23,233 nucleotides of DNA from Aurantibrevibacter sp041747755 (lineage in GTDB: Bacteria; Bacteroidota; Bacteroidia; Flavobacteriales; Flavobacteriaceae). Under the pieces are notes generated by a model. It saw nothing but the letters and a program-made list of their open reading frames with translations. It had not been told where the DNA came from and ran no database searches. The translations under genes were made by a program, and so were the position numbers. Positions 7,604 to 14,498 of this stretch are shown one piece after another (the stretch's first letter is position 1; every line of letters starts with the position of its first letter). The stretch spans positions 1 to 23,233 of the forward strand of contig JBGTEN010000042.1 of assembly GCA_041747755.1 (NCBI GenBank), given 5' to 3'.

Positions 7604-7624
7604 TAACATCGCTAAAAGATGTTA
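7604..7624 (+). promoter_or_regulatory. Short inverted repeat just upstream of glutamate dehydrogenase
   Basis: TAACATC (7604-7610) and GATGTTA (7618-7624) form a perfect 7-bp inverted repeat with a 7-nt spacer, ending 10 bp before the start codon. It could be a 5'UTR hairpin that hinders ribosome access or an operator. I found no clear -33/-7 promoter nearby. Confidence 0.3.
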
Positions 7625-7634
7625 AACTTAAACT

Positions 7635-8927
7635 ATGATTACAACAGAAGAAAATAAACCCACAACTATAAAACAAGGCATGTTGGACAATGTCATGCGA
7701 CAGTTCAATAATGCAGCAGATATTATTGGTCTCAATTCCAACATTAGAAAAATATTGGAAATAACCAATAATGAACTTGTAGTTCACTTTCCCGTTAAAA
7801 AAGACAATGGAGAAGTAGAGATATTTACAGGATATCGGGTACAACATAATAATTCTTTGGGACCATATAAAGGTGGCTTGCGATACCATCCCACAGTGGA
7901 TATTGATGCTGCAAGAGCTTTAGCTATGTGGATGACTTGGAAAACTTCGTTGGCAGGATTACCCTATGGAGGTGCTAAAGGAGGCATACAGTTAGATCCT
8001 AAAAAATATTCTCACTCGGAATTAGAACGTATTACCAGAAGATTTACCTACGCCTTAGGCGACAATATTGGTCCGGAATTAGATATCCCCGCACCCGATG
8101 TAAATACAAATCCACAGACCATGGCTTGGATATTAGATACGTACATGTCAACCAAAGCACCTTCTGAACGCTCAAAAAACATGCATGTAGTGACAGGAAA
8201 ACCAATTGGCGCAGGAGGTTCAGAAGGAAGGGATAGAGCAACAGGTTATGGTGTTTTCCTAAATATAAAATTTTGGTGCGACCATAATAAAATTGACTTA
8301 AAAGGTAAAAAGTATATTGTTCAAGGCTTTGGAAATGTTGGTTATTGGACCTCCTATTTTATGGAAAAAGAAGGGGCAACACTTATTGCAGTTCAGGATG
8401 CTTCCGGTACTATTTTGAATGAGAGCGGTATAGATGTAGCAGAACTTTTTACGCATACACAGCAAAATACAGGTGGTGTGCAAGGATTTACCAACGCACT
8501 TTCAATAAAAAATGAGTATTTCTTTAAGCTTGACTGTGATATTTGCATTCCTGCGGCATTAGGCAACCAAATTACAGCAGAAAACGCTACCGCTATCAAA
8601 GCTTTTCTAATAGCAGAAGGGGCGAATGGTCCAACCGACGTGGAGGCTGAAGAAATACTTCTGAAAAAAGGGGTTGCAATCATTCCTGATATTCTATGTA
8701 ATTCCGGAGGGGTTATTGGCAGCTATTATGAGTGGTTACAAAACCGTAACGGGGAAATTTGGCAGATGCAAGAAGTCATGGATAAGTTAAAGAAAAAATT
8801 GGAGGAATCGTTCAACAAAGTAATGGAAACTTCTAAAACTAGAAAGGTAGATATGCGGACGGCTGCCTTTATAATAGCCATTGAAAGATTGGAACAAACC
8901 TATGTCCAGCGCGGTATATTTCCATAA
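7635..8927 (+). CDS. gdhA: Glutamate dehydrogenase (Glu/Leu/Phe/Val dehydrogenase family)
   Basis: Cytosolic enzyme interconverting glutamate and 2-oxoglutarate plus ammonia. At 430 residues it has the size of the hexameric RocG/GudB type. The dimerisation/substrate domain contains GPYKGGLRYHP, MTWKTSLAGLPYGGAKGG (catalytic lysine K115, substrate lysines near K79 and K103) and the catalytic aspartate in PAPDVNT (D155). The Rossmann domain has GFGNVG (231-236). Late conserved segments are AEGANGPT and PDILCNSGGVIGSYYEW. I cannot decide NAD versus NADP preference from these motifs. It follows the secreted-protein terminator by about 180 bp, so it is probably transcribed separately, although its closeness to an NtrB/NtrC-like pair raises the idea of nitrogen control. 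Confidence 0.95.
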   Translation: MITTEENKPTTIKQGMLDNVMRQFNNAADIIGLNSNIRKILEITNNELVVHFPVKKDNGEVEIFTGYRVQHNNSLGPYKGGLRYHPTVDIDAARALAMWMTWKTSLAGLPYGGAKGGIQLDPKKYSHSELERITRRFTYALGDNIGPELDIPAPDVNTNPQTMAWILDTYMSTKAPSERSKNMHVVTGKPIGAGGSEGRDRATGYGVFLNIKFWCDHNKIDLKGKKYIVQGFGNVGYWTSYFMEKEGATLIAVQDASGTILNESGIDVAELFTHTQQNTGGVQGFTNALSIKNEYFFKLDCDICIPAALGNQITAENATAIKAFLIAEGANGPTDVEAEEILLKKGVAIIPDILCNSGGVIGSYYEWLQNRNGEIWQMQEVMDKLKKKLEESFNKVMETSKTRKVDMRTAAFIIAIERLEQTYVQRGIFP

Positions 8928-9007
8928 TAAAACCTTTACCATGTTAACTAGTTAAATAGGTAGTGTTGTTTGAAGCAAAAAACTTAAAAATCCATAAATA
9001 GAAGAAA

Positions 9008-9427
9008 ATGAAATATGGAGCGCTACTATTGGAAAAAAAAGAATTTGTAATTCTAAAACGGTTCTTGAGTCTATCCGGTTATCATAAAGATAGTATCTTA
9101 CAGCAATCCGTAAAAAAATTAATGTCCAAATTAGATAGCGCACGGATATATGATGAAACCGAAATGCCAAAGGATATTATTCGCCTCAATTCTTTTTTTA
9201 CGATAACATCGGAGGGGGGCTGGCACAAAAGTTTTCAACTTGTAGTACCAACAGATAGTGATATAAAAAAGAATAAAATTTCTATATTAACACCAATGGG
9301 AACTTCGGTAATCGGTCATGCCGAAAATGATTCTATACTATGGGAATTCCCAACAGGTGAGGAATTTTTGATCATTACTGCAGTAAAGCAAAGTAAAACC
9401 CATCTGGACATAGACATCCTATTTTAG
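9008..9427 (+). CDS. GreA/GreB C-terminal-domain protein, Rnk-like
   Basis: 139 residues. The C-terminal half (about 60-135) matches the FKBP-like fold of GreA/GreB/Rnk proteins: IRLNSFFTIT, then FQLVVPTDSDIKKNKISILTPMGTSVIG and the ENDSILWEFPTGEEFLII segment with the typical 'P.G' turn. The N-terminal half is short and lacks the long GreA coiled coil, as in Rnk proteins, which bind RNA polymerase without cleaving transcripts. A role in RNA polymerase binding is inferred from the family. It follows glutamate dehydrogenase by 80 bp on the same strand and could be co-transcribed. Confidence 0.8.
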   Translation: MKYGALLLEKKEFVILKRFLSLSGYHKDSILQQSVKKLMSKLDSARIYDETEMPKDIIRLNSFFTITSEGGWHKSFQLVVPTDSDIKKNKISILTPMGTSVIGHAENDSILWEFPTGEEFLIITAVKQSKTHLDIDILF

Positions 9428-9471
9428 TCGATAGTTTACCGAGGTCAACAAGTTTATCATTACCTTTAAAC

Positions 9472-9831
9472 ATGAACTATCCTTGGCATCTTTACCTTAT
9501 GGCTCTAATGTATATTTTTGCCGGAGTCATGCATTTTATAAAACCAAAGGCTTATCTGCGCATTATGCCAAGATATCTGCCAAATCCAAAGCTTTTGGTT
9601 AATTTAAGTGGTCTTATAGAAATAACCCTAGGTATTAGTCTTTGCTTTAATGCTACAAAGAATTTTGCTGTTTATGGTATTATACTAATGCTTGCCCTTT
9701 TTTTAATGGTACATTTTTATATGCTCACCGGTGAGAAAGAATCCGCTGGTATTCCCAAATGGATTCTAATTCTGCGCATACCGCTACAGTTTGGGCTTAT
9801 GTATTGGGCATACTGGTATTTAAAATTTTAA
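9472..9831 (+). CDS. DoxX-like integral membrane protein
   Basis: 119 residues with about four hydrophobic segments (roughly 5-20, 43-60, 65-85 and 97-116), the size and topology of DoxX/DoxD-like proteins. MYIFAGVMHFIKPKAYLRIMPRYLP and LVNLSGLIEITLGISL are family-typical segments; the pattern 'AGxxHFxxPxxYxxxxPxxLP' is characteristic. Function in this family is mostly unknown, with links to thiosulfate:quinone oxidation and redox stress in a few members. It is convergent with the anti-sigma gene, with only 4 bp between the stops and no visible terminator, so the 3' ends of the two transcripts probably overlap. Confidence 0.82.
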   Translation: MNYPWHLYLMALMYIFAGVMHFIKPKAYLRIMPRYLPNPKLLVNLSGLIEITLGISLCFNATKNFAVYGIILMLALFLMVHFYMLTGEKESAGIPKWILILRIPLQFGLMYWAYWYLKF

Positions 9832-9835
9832 GTGT

Positions 9836-10249
9836 TTAATTTGGGCTTAGCCGAATATCCATATAACGTTTTAATAAAAAAAGTTGAATATAAACGATAA
9901 TGGACAAACCTATAGTGCTATAAATCAGTGTTTCTGAGATAGAAATATTCGCTATTAAGGCGAATATATTATATTTCGATAGAAAATCCACATTTAAAGA
10001 GGAAAGCCATGTGTTGCTCTCATTTTCTGTGCCCAATAACAGATAGGCGAAAAGACTCAATATTACTAATGCCAATAGAATCCAGGTAGTCCTAGAAATC
10101 AAAGGTTGGTAGATAGTTAGATGACTCTGCTGAGTGCCTCTCTGAATTTTACCAAGCACCTTATGGGTAAAATTTGCCGACGGAGATTCTAAGCCGGCTT
10201 CTTTAACCATCTTTTTTATAAAAGTATCTAATTCCTTATTCTCATTCAT
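9836..10249 (-). CDS. Putative membrane anti-sigma factor
   Basis: 137 residues. It has a cytoplasmic N-terminus (1-53, with the motif ESPSANFTHKVLGKI often seen in proteins paired with flavobacterial ECF sigma factors) followed by two hydrophobic helices (about 55-72 and 105-126) and a short basic C-terminal tail. It lacks the HxxxCxxC zinc motif of ZAS anti-sigma factors. Its start codon overlaps the end of the sigma-factor gene by 8 bp (ATGAATGA), implying translational coupling and a 1:1 partnership. The anti-sigma role is inferred from this pairing, not from a recognised catalytic or binding motif. Confidence 0.65.
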   Translation of the reverse strand: MNENKELDTFIKKMVKEAGLESPSANFTHKVLGKIQRGTQQSHLTIYQPLISRTTWILLALVILSLFAYLLLGTENESNTWLSSLNVDFLSKYNIFALIANISISETLIYSTIGLSIIVYIQLFLLKRYMDIRLSPN

Positions 10250-10826
10250 GTCCGTAAGTTTTTATCTTTTCAGATTCCATATTACCCTTTAAAATTTCAT
10301 AGAGCCTCTTTCTGCTCCTAAACAATCTCACCTTTACAGTATTAGCCGAAAGATCCATAATTTTTGCTATTTCCTCAAGAGAAAGTTCTTCAAAATAAAA
10401 TAAGGTTATTACAAAGCTATCTTCTTCATTCAATTTCTCCAATGCTTTCTTAATTAATTGCTGTTGCTCATTAACTTCCCATGTGGCAGTTTCATCTACC
10501 GCTTCTCTCGGATAGGACTCCTTAAAGTAGCCTATGGATGTTGTTTCCAAATTCTTCTTTTGTTTTTTCAATCTATCCAGACTGCCATAATAAGCAATTT
10601 TATAAAGCCAAGTTGAAAATTTAGCATCTCCCTTAAAATGGGACAACTGATTAAACATCTTTACAAAGGTATCCTGAGCCAACTCTTCTGCATCCTCTTT
10701 ATTTTTTAGAATACGTAACGCAAGTGTATACACCATATACTTGTAACGGTCTACCAAGACAGAAAACGCTTTGGTATCTCCATCTAAAGTCTTTTTAATA
10801 TAAGGTTGGTCAGGGTCAAGGCTCAT
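10242..10826 (-). CDS. ECF-type RNA polymerase sigma factor
   Basis: 194 residues. Region 2 (about 17-85) has ALRILKNKEDAEELAQDTFVK followed by KFSTWLYKIAYYGSLDRLKKQKK, the core-binding and -10-recognition helices. Region 4 (about 125-178) has FEELSLEEIAKIMDLSANTVKVRLFRSRKRL, a -35-recognition helix-turn-helix. No region 1 or 3 is present, as expected for the ECF class. It is translated together with the membrane protein downstream, its probable anti-sigma factor. A GTAACC-N16-CGTC promoter on its own strand suggests autoregulation. The predicted transcript start lies only a few nt before the ATG at 10826, so the mRNA may be nearly leaderless; the next in-frame Met (residue 31) falls inside region 2 and is unlikely to be the start. 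Confidence 0.95.
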   Translation of the reverse strand: MSLDPDQPYIKKTLDGDTKAFSVLVDRYKYMVYTLALRILKNKEDAEELAQDTFVKMFNQLSHFKGDAKFSTWLYKIAYYGSLDRLKKQKKNLETTSIGYFKESYPREAVDETATWEVNEQQQLIKKALEKLNEEDSFVITLFYFEELSLEEIAKIMDLSANTVKVRLFRSRKRLYEILKGNMESEKIKTYGHE

Positions 10827-10836
10827 TATACCATAA

Positions 10837-10862
10837 GACGTTTAAATTAAATCGGAGGTTAC
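10837..10862 (-). promoter_or_regulatory. ECF-type promoter of the sigma-factor operon
   Basis: On the minus strand GTAACC (10857-10862) is followed by exactly 16 nt and CGTC (10837-10840), then TTA. The -35 'AAC' core and -10 'CGTC' are typical of ECF promoters. The motif and spacing are the same as in the divergent copy at 10893-10918. Confidence 0.65.
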
Positions 10863-10892
10863 TAAAAATTACAAAAAAAATTAATTTAAATG

Positions 10893-10918
10893 GTAACCCG
10901 AAGACTTCAATTGTCGTC
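10893..10918 (+). promoter_or_regulatory. ECF-type promoter of the DUF6249 gene
   Basis: GTAACC (10893-10898), 16 nt, CGTC (10915-10918), then ATA. It mirrors the promoter at 10837-10862, with 30 AT-rich bp between the two -35 elements. It would give a leader of about 33 nt before the ATG at 10960. Confidence 0.65.
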
Positions 10919-10959
10919 ATACCTACAAAACATATTCATTAATCATAAAAAACAATCAC

Positions 10960-11313
10960 ATGGCAGGACCAGTTCTTATTGTTGCTTTAATCTTTGGAGC
11001 AATTTTTGGCGTATTTTATCTTTATTTTTCAACCCGTAACAAGGAACGTTTAGCACTAATCGAAAAAGGGGCTGATGCCAGTATTTTTGTACAGCAAAGG
11101 AAGGGAACCCCAGCTCCGTTTTGGAAAATCTTTATTCTTAACCTTTCCCTTTTATTAATAGGAATAGGGCTTGCTATTTTTATAGCAGCTTTTCTAGTCC
11201 ATAATGTTGGTTTTGAATATCAAGTTGCCTACCCCGGCACTATTTTCCTAATGGCAGGAATCGGACTTTTTATAGGGTTTACTTTAACTAAAAAAATGGA
11301 TAAAGAGGGCTAA
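10960..11313 (+). CDS. DUF6249-type membrane protein
   Basis: 117 residues with an N-terminal hydrophobic helix (about 4-24), a short cytoplasmic stretch with NKERLALIEKGADASIF that is characteristic of DUF6249 proteins, and two further helices (about 54-80 and 90-110). The basic tail is TKKMDKEG. Function is unknown. It is divergently transcribed from the ECF sigma factor and preceded by the same promoter motif, so it is a predicted direct member of that sigma regulon. It is followed by its own terminator, so it is transcribed alone. Confidence 0.8.
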   Translation: MAGPVLIVALIFGAIFGVFYLYFSTRNKERLALIEKGADASIFVQQRKGTPAPFWKIFILNLSLLLIGIGLAIFIAAFLVHNVGFEYQVAYPGTIFLMAGIGLFIGFTLTKKMDKEG

Positions 11314-11334
11314 AACGTTTATTTTATTAAATAT

Positions 11335-11372
11335 GATAAAAACCATTGTATTAATTTGCAATGGTTTTTATC
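11335..11372 (+). terminator. Terminator after the DUF6249 gene
   Basis: GATAAAAACCATTG (11335-11348) pairs perfectly over 14 bp with CAATGGTTTTTATC (11359-11372), with a 10-nt loop. The T-tract lies inside the 3' arm. Confidence 0.85.
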
Positions 11373-11409
11373 TTTAGTAAATCTCTGTCATAGTTAAATA
11401 TCTTAATAA

Positions 11410-12042
11410 ATGAAAATCATCTCCACTAACCTGGGTACCACTACCACTTTTCTATGGAATGGAAAGGAAGAAGCCACCGGTATTTTTAAATACCCATGTG
11501 AGCAACCTATTTTCTTAGGAAATAATGATGTACGCAACGATATAGTTATAGATCGTATCCATCATGCCGGAGAAAACAAAGCCTGTTATCTTTTTTCTGT
11601 CGAAGAATATGCCTATTGGAAACCTTTATATCCTCATCTGGACTGGAACTGGGGAATGTTTGGAGAAAACCTTACCGTTGAAGGATTGGATGAATCACAG
11701 ATTCGTGTCGGGGACATTTATCGTTTAGGGAAGGCCTTGGTGCAGGTATCTCAGCCACGAGAACCATGTTATAAACTTGGAGTTCGTTTTGGAGACAAGA
11801 AAATCATAAAACAATTTGTAAAACGTGCTCGTCCGGGGACATACGTTCGTATTTTAGAAGAAGGATATGCAAAACCCGGAGACCTTTTTGAACTAATAGA
11901 ACAATCAGAAAATACGCTTACAGTTCAACAGTTTTATAACCTTGTTCTCAAAAACGAAAAAGAAAAGTCGCTATTGCAACTTGCTTTAGATAATCCTTCC
12001 GTTCCTCTTTACAAGAAAGAGCGCCTAAGAAAATTCCTGTAA
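11410..12042 (+). CDS. MOSC-domain protein (YiiM-like)
   Basis: 210 residues. MOSC domains bind or transfer molybdenum cofactor or sulfur and are found in molybdenum-cofactor sulfurases and YiiM/YcbX-type reductases. The domain (about 15-160) has the conserved GMFGENLTVEGL segment (82-93) and the invariant cysteine in QPREPCYKLG (C120). The C-terminal part (about 165-210) is a small helical domain, as in YiiM, which reduces N-hydroxylated compounds using the cofactor; that activity here is inferred from family resemblance. The gene stands alone between a terminator and a convergent gene. Confidence 0.9.
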   Translation: MKIISTNLGTTTTFLWNGKEEATGIFKYPCEQPIFLGNNDVRNDIVIDRIHHAGENKACYLFSVEEYAYWKPLYPHLDWNWGMFGENLTVEGLDESQIRVGDIYRLGKALVQVSQPREPCYKLGVRFGDKKIIKQFVKRARPGTYVRILEEGYAKPGDLFELIEQSENTLTVQQFYNLVLKNEKEKSLLQLALDNPSVPLYKKERLRKFL

Positions 12043-12134
12043 ACTAGGTGCTGAGATTTAATCTTTGCATATGTCTGTTTCCAGGCTTAGAGTTAACTAA
12101 AATTTTAATCAGGACTACAAAAACCTAAAGCATA

Positions 12135-12165
12135 AAAAAGAGGGGCTTGCCCGGCCCCCCTTCTT
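12135..12165 (-). terminator. Terminator of the secreted two-repeat protein gene
   Basis: On the minus strand a GC-rich stem (core GGGGC/GCCCC, extended by A-T and two G-U pairs to 12 bp) with a 7-nt loop ends in CTCTTTTTT, 33 bp after the gene's stop. On the plus strand the same hairpin ends in TTCTTCTT, so it may also serve the MOSC gene. Confidence 0.8.
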
Positions 12166-12197
12166 CTTGAATTAACTTAAAATAAACAAACCAATAA

Positions 12198-12785
12198 TTA
12201 GTCAACTATGATATCTTTGTAGTAGCTATTGTATTTATCCTTAACAACTACTGTGTAACTGTCTTTTACAGCACTCTCAAAATTAAAAGCCTTTTCAACC
12301 AATAATGTGTCTTTTAAAGTTTCAGAATAAACCAGTCTAAAGCTGCTATCATAAACCTTAATGTTTACATCTTTTTGCTCCAAGTTCAAAAGATTTAGAT
12401 ATACAATATCTCCTTTTGTTCTGAAAACTGGTTTTGAACTCTCTTTTCTGTCCAAAATTTCAACAGCAGTGTCTTTTACATCTAAAGTGTATTCAACAAC
12501 TTTTAAAGAATTCTCAACATTCATGAAGTAAACGCCTGTTTCCAACTTTTTTAAATCAAATTTTTTGCTATACACACCCTCTCGTTTGAGAACTTCAGAA
12601 TAGATGAGGTTATTTTTGGTATCTGTAATTTGAATCGTGGTCTTACCGGATTGTCCATCCAGTTGAAAAACTAAACTTTTGGCATCCGCACCTGGGATTA
12701 AGTTTAATTTTGGTTCATTTGCCAAACCTGTTACTGTAACAAGTAGTAAGGCAACCAGTACTGAAATTTTTGAAATTGTTTTCAT
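12198..12785 (-). CDS. Secreted protein with two beta-sandwich-like repeats
   Basis: 195 residues with a clear signal peptide (ISVLVALLLVTVTGLA, cleavage near residue 22). Two related units follow, about 35-105 and 120-195. Each has the order 'hydrophobic strand, K-x-x-I-x-I-x-D-x-x-x-x-L-I/V-Y-S-E-x-L-K, turn, F-strand, Y-strand', as in TTIQITDTKNNLIYSEVLK and VNIKVYDSSFRLVYSETLK. They resemble the Ig-like folds of Bacteroidetes secretion-tail (Por_Secre_tail) domains, but the protein has no cargo domain and no typical terminal basic tail. I do not know its function. A TAAGTTTG -7 box (12832-12839, minus) is a likely promoter. Confidence 0.75.
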   Translation of the reverse strand: MKTISKISVLVALLLVTVTGLANEPKLNLIPGADAKSLVFQLDGQSGKTTIQITDTKNNLIYSEVLKREGVYSKKFDLKKLETGVYFMNVENSLKVVEYTLDVKDTAVEILDRKESSKPVFRTKGDIVYLNLLNLEQKDVNIKVYDSSFRLVYSETLKDTLLVEKAFNFESAVKDSYTVVVKDKYNSYYKDIIVD

Positions 12786-12831
12786 AATTTTACATTTTAA
12801 GGATTTAATTAATAAATCATTTTCTACACTA

Positions 12832-12839
12832 CAAACTTA
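12832..12839 (-). promoter_or_regulatory. -7 box upstream of the secreted two-repeat protein
   Basis: TAAGTTTG on the minus strand matches the Bacteroidetes -7 consensus TAnnTTTG, 47 bp upstream of the start codon. The matching -33 element is not clear. Confidence 0.4.
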
Positions 12840-12914
12840 CTCCGGATATCTTCCTTACACTACAGCATATTTTTCCAGTTTCTATGCTAAATTACCCTCT
12901 AAAAAATCAGAAAT

Positions 12915-12955
12915 GTTAATTGTTGTTAACTGAGAACATATTTTAGTTAATTTTG
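12915..12955 (+). promoter_or_regulatory. Promoter and repeated GTTAA elements upstream of araC-alkB
   Basis: TTG (12923-12925), 22 nt and TAATTTTG (12948-12955) resemble a -33/-7 promoter. GTTAA occurs at 12915, 12925 and 12946, that is 10 and 21 bp apart (one and two helical turns), and the first copy forms a dyad with TTAAC at 12926-12930. This phasing is what an AraC-type activator binding on one DNA face would need. Confidence 0.35.
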
Positions 12956-13005
12956 CCAACAAATACCCAGATAGTCCCGTTTATATTTACATTAATGAAA
13001 GTATC

Positions 13006-13878
13006 ATGTTAAAACAAAAACCGGCATTTGAAGCAATAGCACCTGATTTTGGTCATTCTTTTACCTATCAAAGGTTTGACGAAAACAAAATCAACAAAAA
13101 CAATGTTTGGCACTACCACCCCGAAATAGAATTGGTCTATGTAAATGGGGGCTCAGGTAAGCGGCAAATTGGAAGTCATGTCTCCTATTATACCGAAGGA
13201 GATTTAATTTTGATAGGTAGTAACCTTCCGCATTGTGGTTTTACCGATAGCCTAACTGGCAACAAAAGTGAAACCGTTGTGCAGATGAAAGTAGACTTTT
13301 TAGGGAATGATTTTTTTAATATTCCTGAAATGAAGAATATTCAAAGTCTATTTGATGTCGCCCAAGGCGGAATTGCATTCTTCGGAAAGACAAAAAGAAA
13401 AATCGGTGAGAAAATAGAAATTTTAGAATATCAAACAGATTTTAAACGTCTTTTATCTATTCTAAATATTTTAAATGAACTTGGAAGTTCTAAAGAATTT
13501 AAAGTTTTAAATGCAGAAGGATTTTCTTTAGAAACCGATGTTAAAGACAATGATCGAATTAATATTGTCTTCAATCATGTAAAAACAAATTTCAAAGAAG
13601 AAATAACACTCGAAGAAATTGCAGATCTAGTAAGTATGACAGTACCTTCCTTTTGCAGATACTTTAAAAAAATAACTAATAAAACCTTTACACAGTTCGT
13701 AAACGAGTATCGGTTGGTACACGCTTCCAAATTACTCGCCGAAAGGCCTATGAGTATTACAGAGGTATGTTTTGAAAGTGGTTTTAATAATTTTTCGCAT
13801 TTCAATAAATCATTTAAGGCCTTTACCGGACAGAATCCTTCTGAATACCGGAATCAGTTAAAAGCGGTGCTCACCTAA
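13006..13878 (+). CDS. AraC-family transcriptional regulator with N-terminal cupin
   Basis: 290 residues. The N-terminal cupin/beta-barrel ligand domain (about 15-110) has WHYHPEIELVYV with H36, H38 and E40 and a later H76 in NLPHCGF, the arrangement of a metal-binding cupin. The C-terminal domain (about 187-285) has two helix-turn-helix units, LEEIADLVSMTVPSFCRYFKK and ITEVCFESGFNNFSHFNKSFK, ending in the AraC hallmark GQNPSEYR. The ligand is unknown. Its TAA overlaps the ATG of the AlkB-like gene (TAATG), so the two proteins are made from one transcript. Confidence 0.93.
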   Translation: MLKQKPAFEAIAPDFGHSFTYQRFDENKINKNNVWHYHPEIELVYVNGGSGKRQIGSHVSYYTEGDLILIGSNLPHCGFTDSLTGNKSETVVQMKVDFLGNDFFNIPEMKNIQSLFDVAQGGIAFFGKTKRKIGEKIEILEYQTDFKRLLSILNILNELGSSKEFKVLNAEGFSLETDVKDNDRINIVFNHVKTNFKEEITLEEIADLVSMTVPSFCRYFKKITNKTFTQFVNEYRLVHASKLLAERPMSITEVCFESGFNNFSHFNKSFKAFTGQNPSEYRNQLKAVLT

Positions 13879-14477
13879 TGAACTCACTTTTTCCCGAACG
13901 TATAGTATTACCCCTAAAGGATAGTGAAATCACCTATTTTCCAGCTTTTTTAGATGCGCATGAAGCAAATGAATATTTTAAGAAGCTAAAAACAACAGTT
14001 TCATGGCAACAGGATGACATAAAGGTATATGGTAAAACCTATCCCCAACCAAGACTTACGGCTCTATATGGTAACAACGGAAAGCCATACTCCTATTCGA
14101 ATATTATAATGCAGCCACACTTTTTTTCAGAAGAATTACTGGCTATTAAACAAAAAATTGAAGAAATCACCCAAATTAAATTTACTTCCTGCCTTTTAAA
14201 TTTGTACCGTGATGGAAAAGACAGCAACGGTTGGCATGCTGATGATGAAAAAGAACTTGGAATAAACCCGGCAATTGCCTCTCTTAGTTTAGGTCAAGAG
14301 CGCTTTTTTCATTTTAGACACAAAAAAGACAAAAACATAAAGCACAAGATACTGCTAAACCATGGTAGTTTATTGCTTATGCAAGGTGAAACTCAGCACT
14401 GTTGGCAACATCAAATCCCTAAAACATCCAAAGTTATAGGAGAGCGAATTAATCTAACCTTTAGAATACTAAAATGA
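13878..14477 (+). CDS. alkB: AlkB-like 2-oxoglutarate/Fe(II) dioxygenase
   Basis: 199 residues, of the ALKBH2/3-like class that oxidatively removes alkyl groups from DNA or RNA bases. The iron ligands are visible as HAD (H120, D122) within NGWHADDE and a distal histidine H178 in CWQHQIPK. 2-oxoglutarate would be held by R190 and R196 in RINLTFR. YPQPRLTALYG and SLSLGQERFFHFRHK are further family segments. The start codon shares its A with the stop of the AraC regulator, which indicates translational coupling. The regulator is not an Ada protein (no methyl-acceptor domain), so induction by alkylation would need another signal. It is convergent with the nuclease gene, 21 bp apart. Confidence 0.92.
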   Translation: MNSLFPERIVLPLKDSEITYFPAFLDAHEANEYFKKLKTTVSWQQDDIKVYGKTYPQPRLTALYGNNGKPYSYSNIIMQPHFFSEELLAIKQKIEEITQIKFTSCLLNLYRDGKDSNGWHADDEKELGINPAIASLSLGQERFFHFRHKKDKNIKHKILLNHGSLLLMQGETQHCWQHQIPKTSKVIGERINLTFRILK

Positions 14478-14498
14478 GTCCGAATTGGATTTAAACAA

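Noticed and set aside
8944..8955. Perfect 12-bp palindrome TTAACTAGTTAA after glutamate dehydrogenase
   Set aside because: Short, AT-rich and without a partner copy or promoter nearby; chance is likely.
9820..9831. Palindrome TTAAAATTTTAA at the end of the DoxX-like gene
   Set aside because: Pure A/T and inside coding sequence; not a convincing terminator for the convergent genes.
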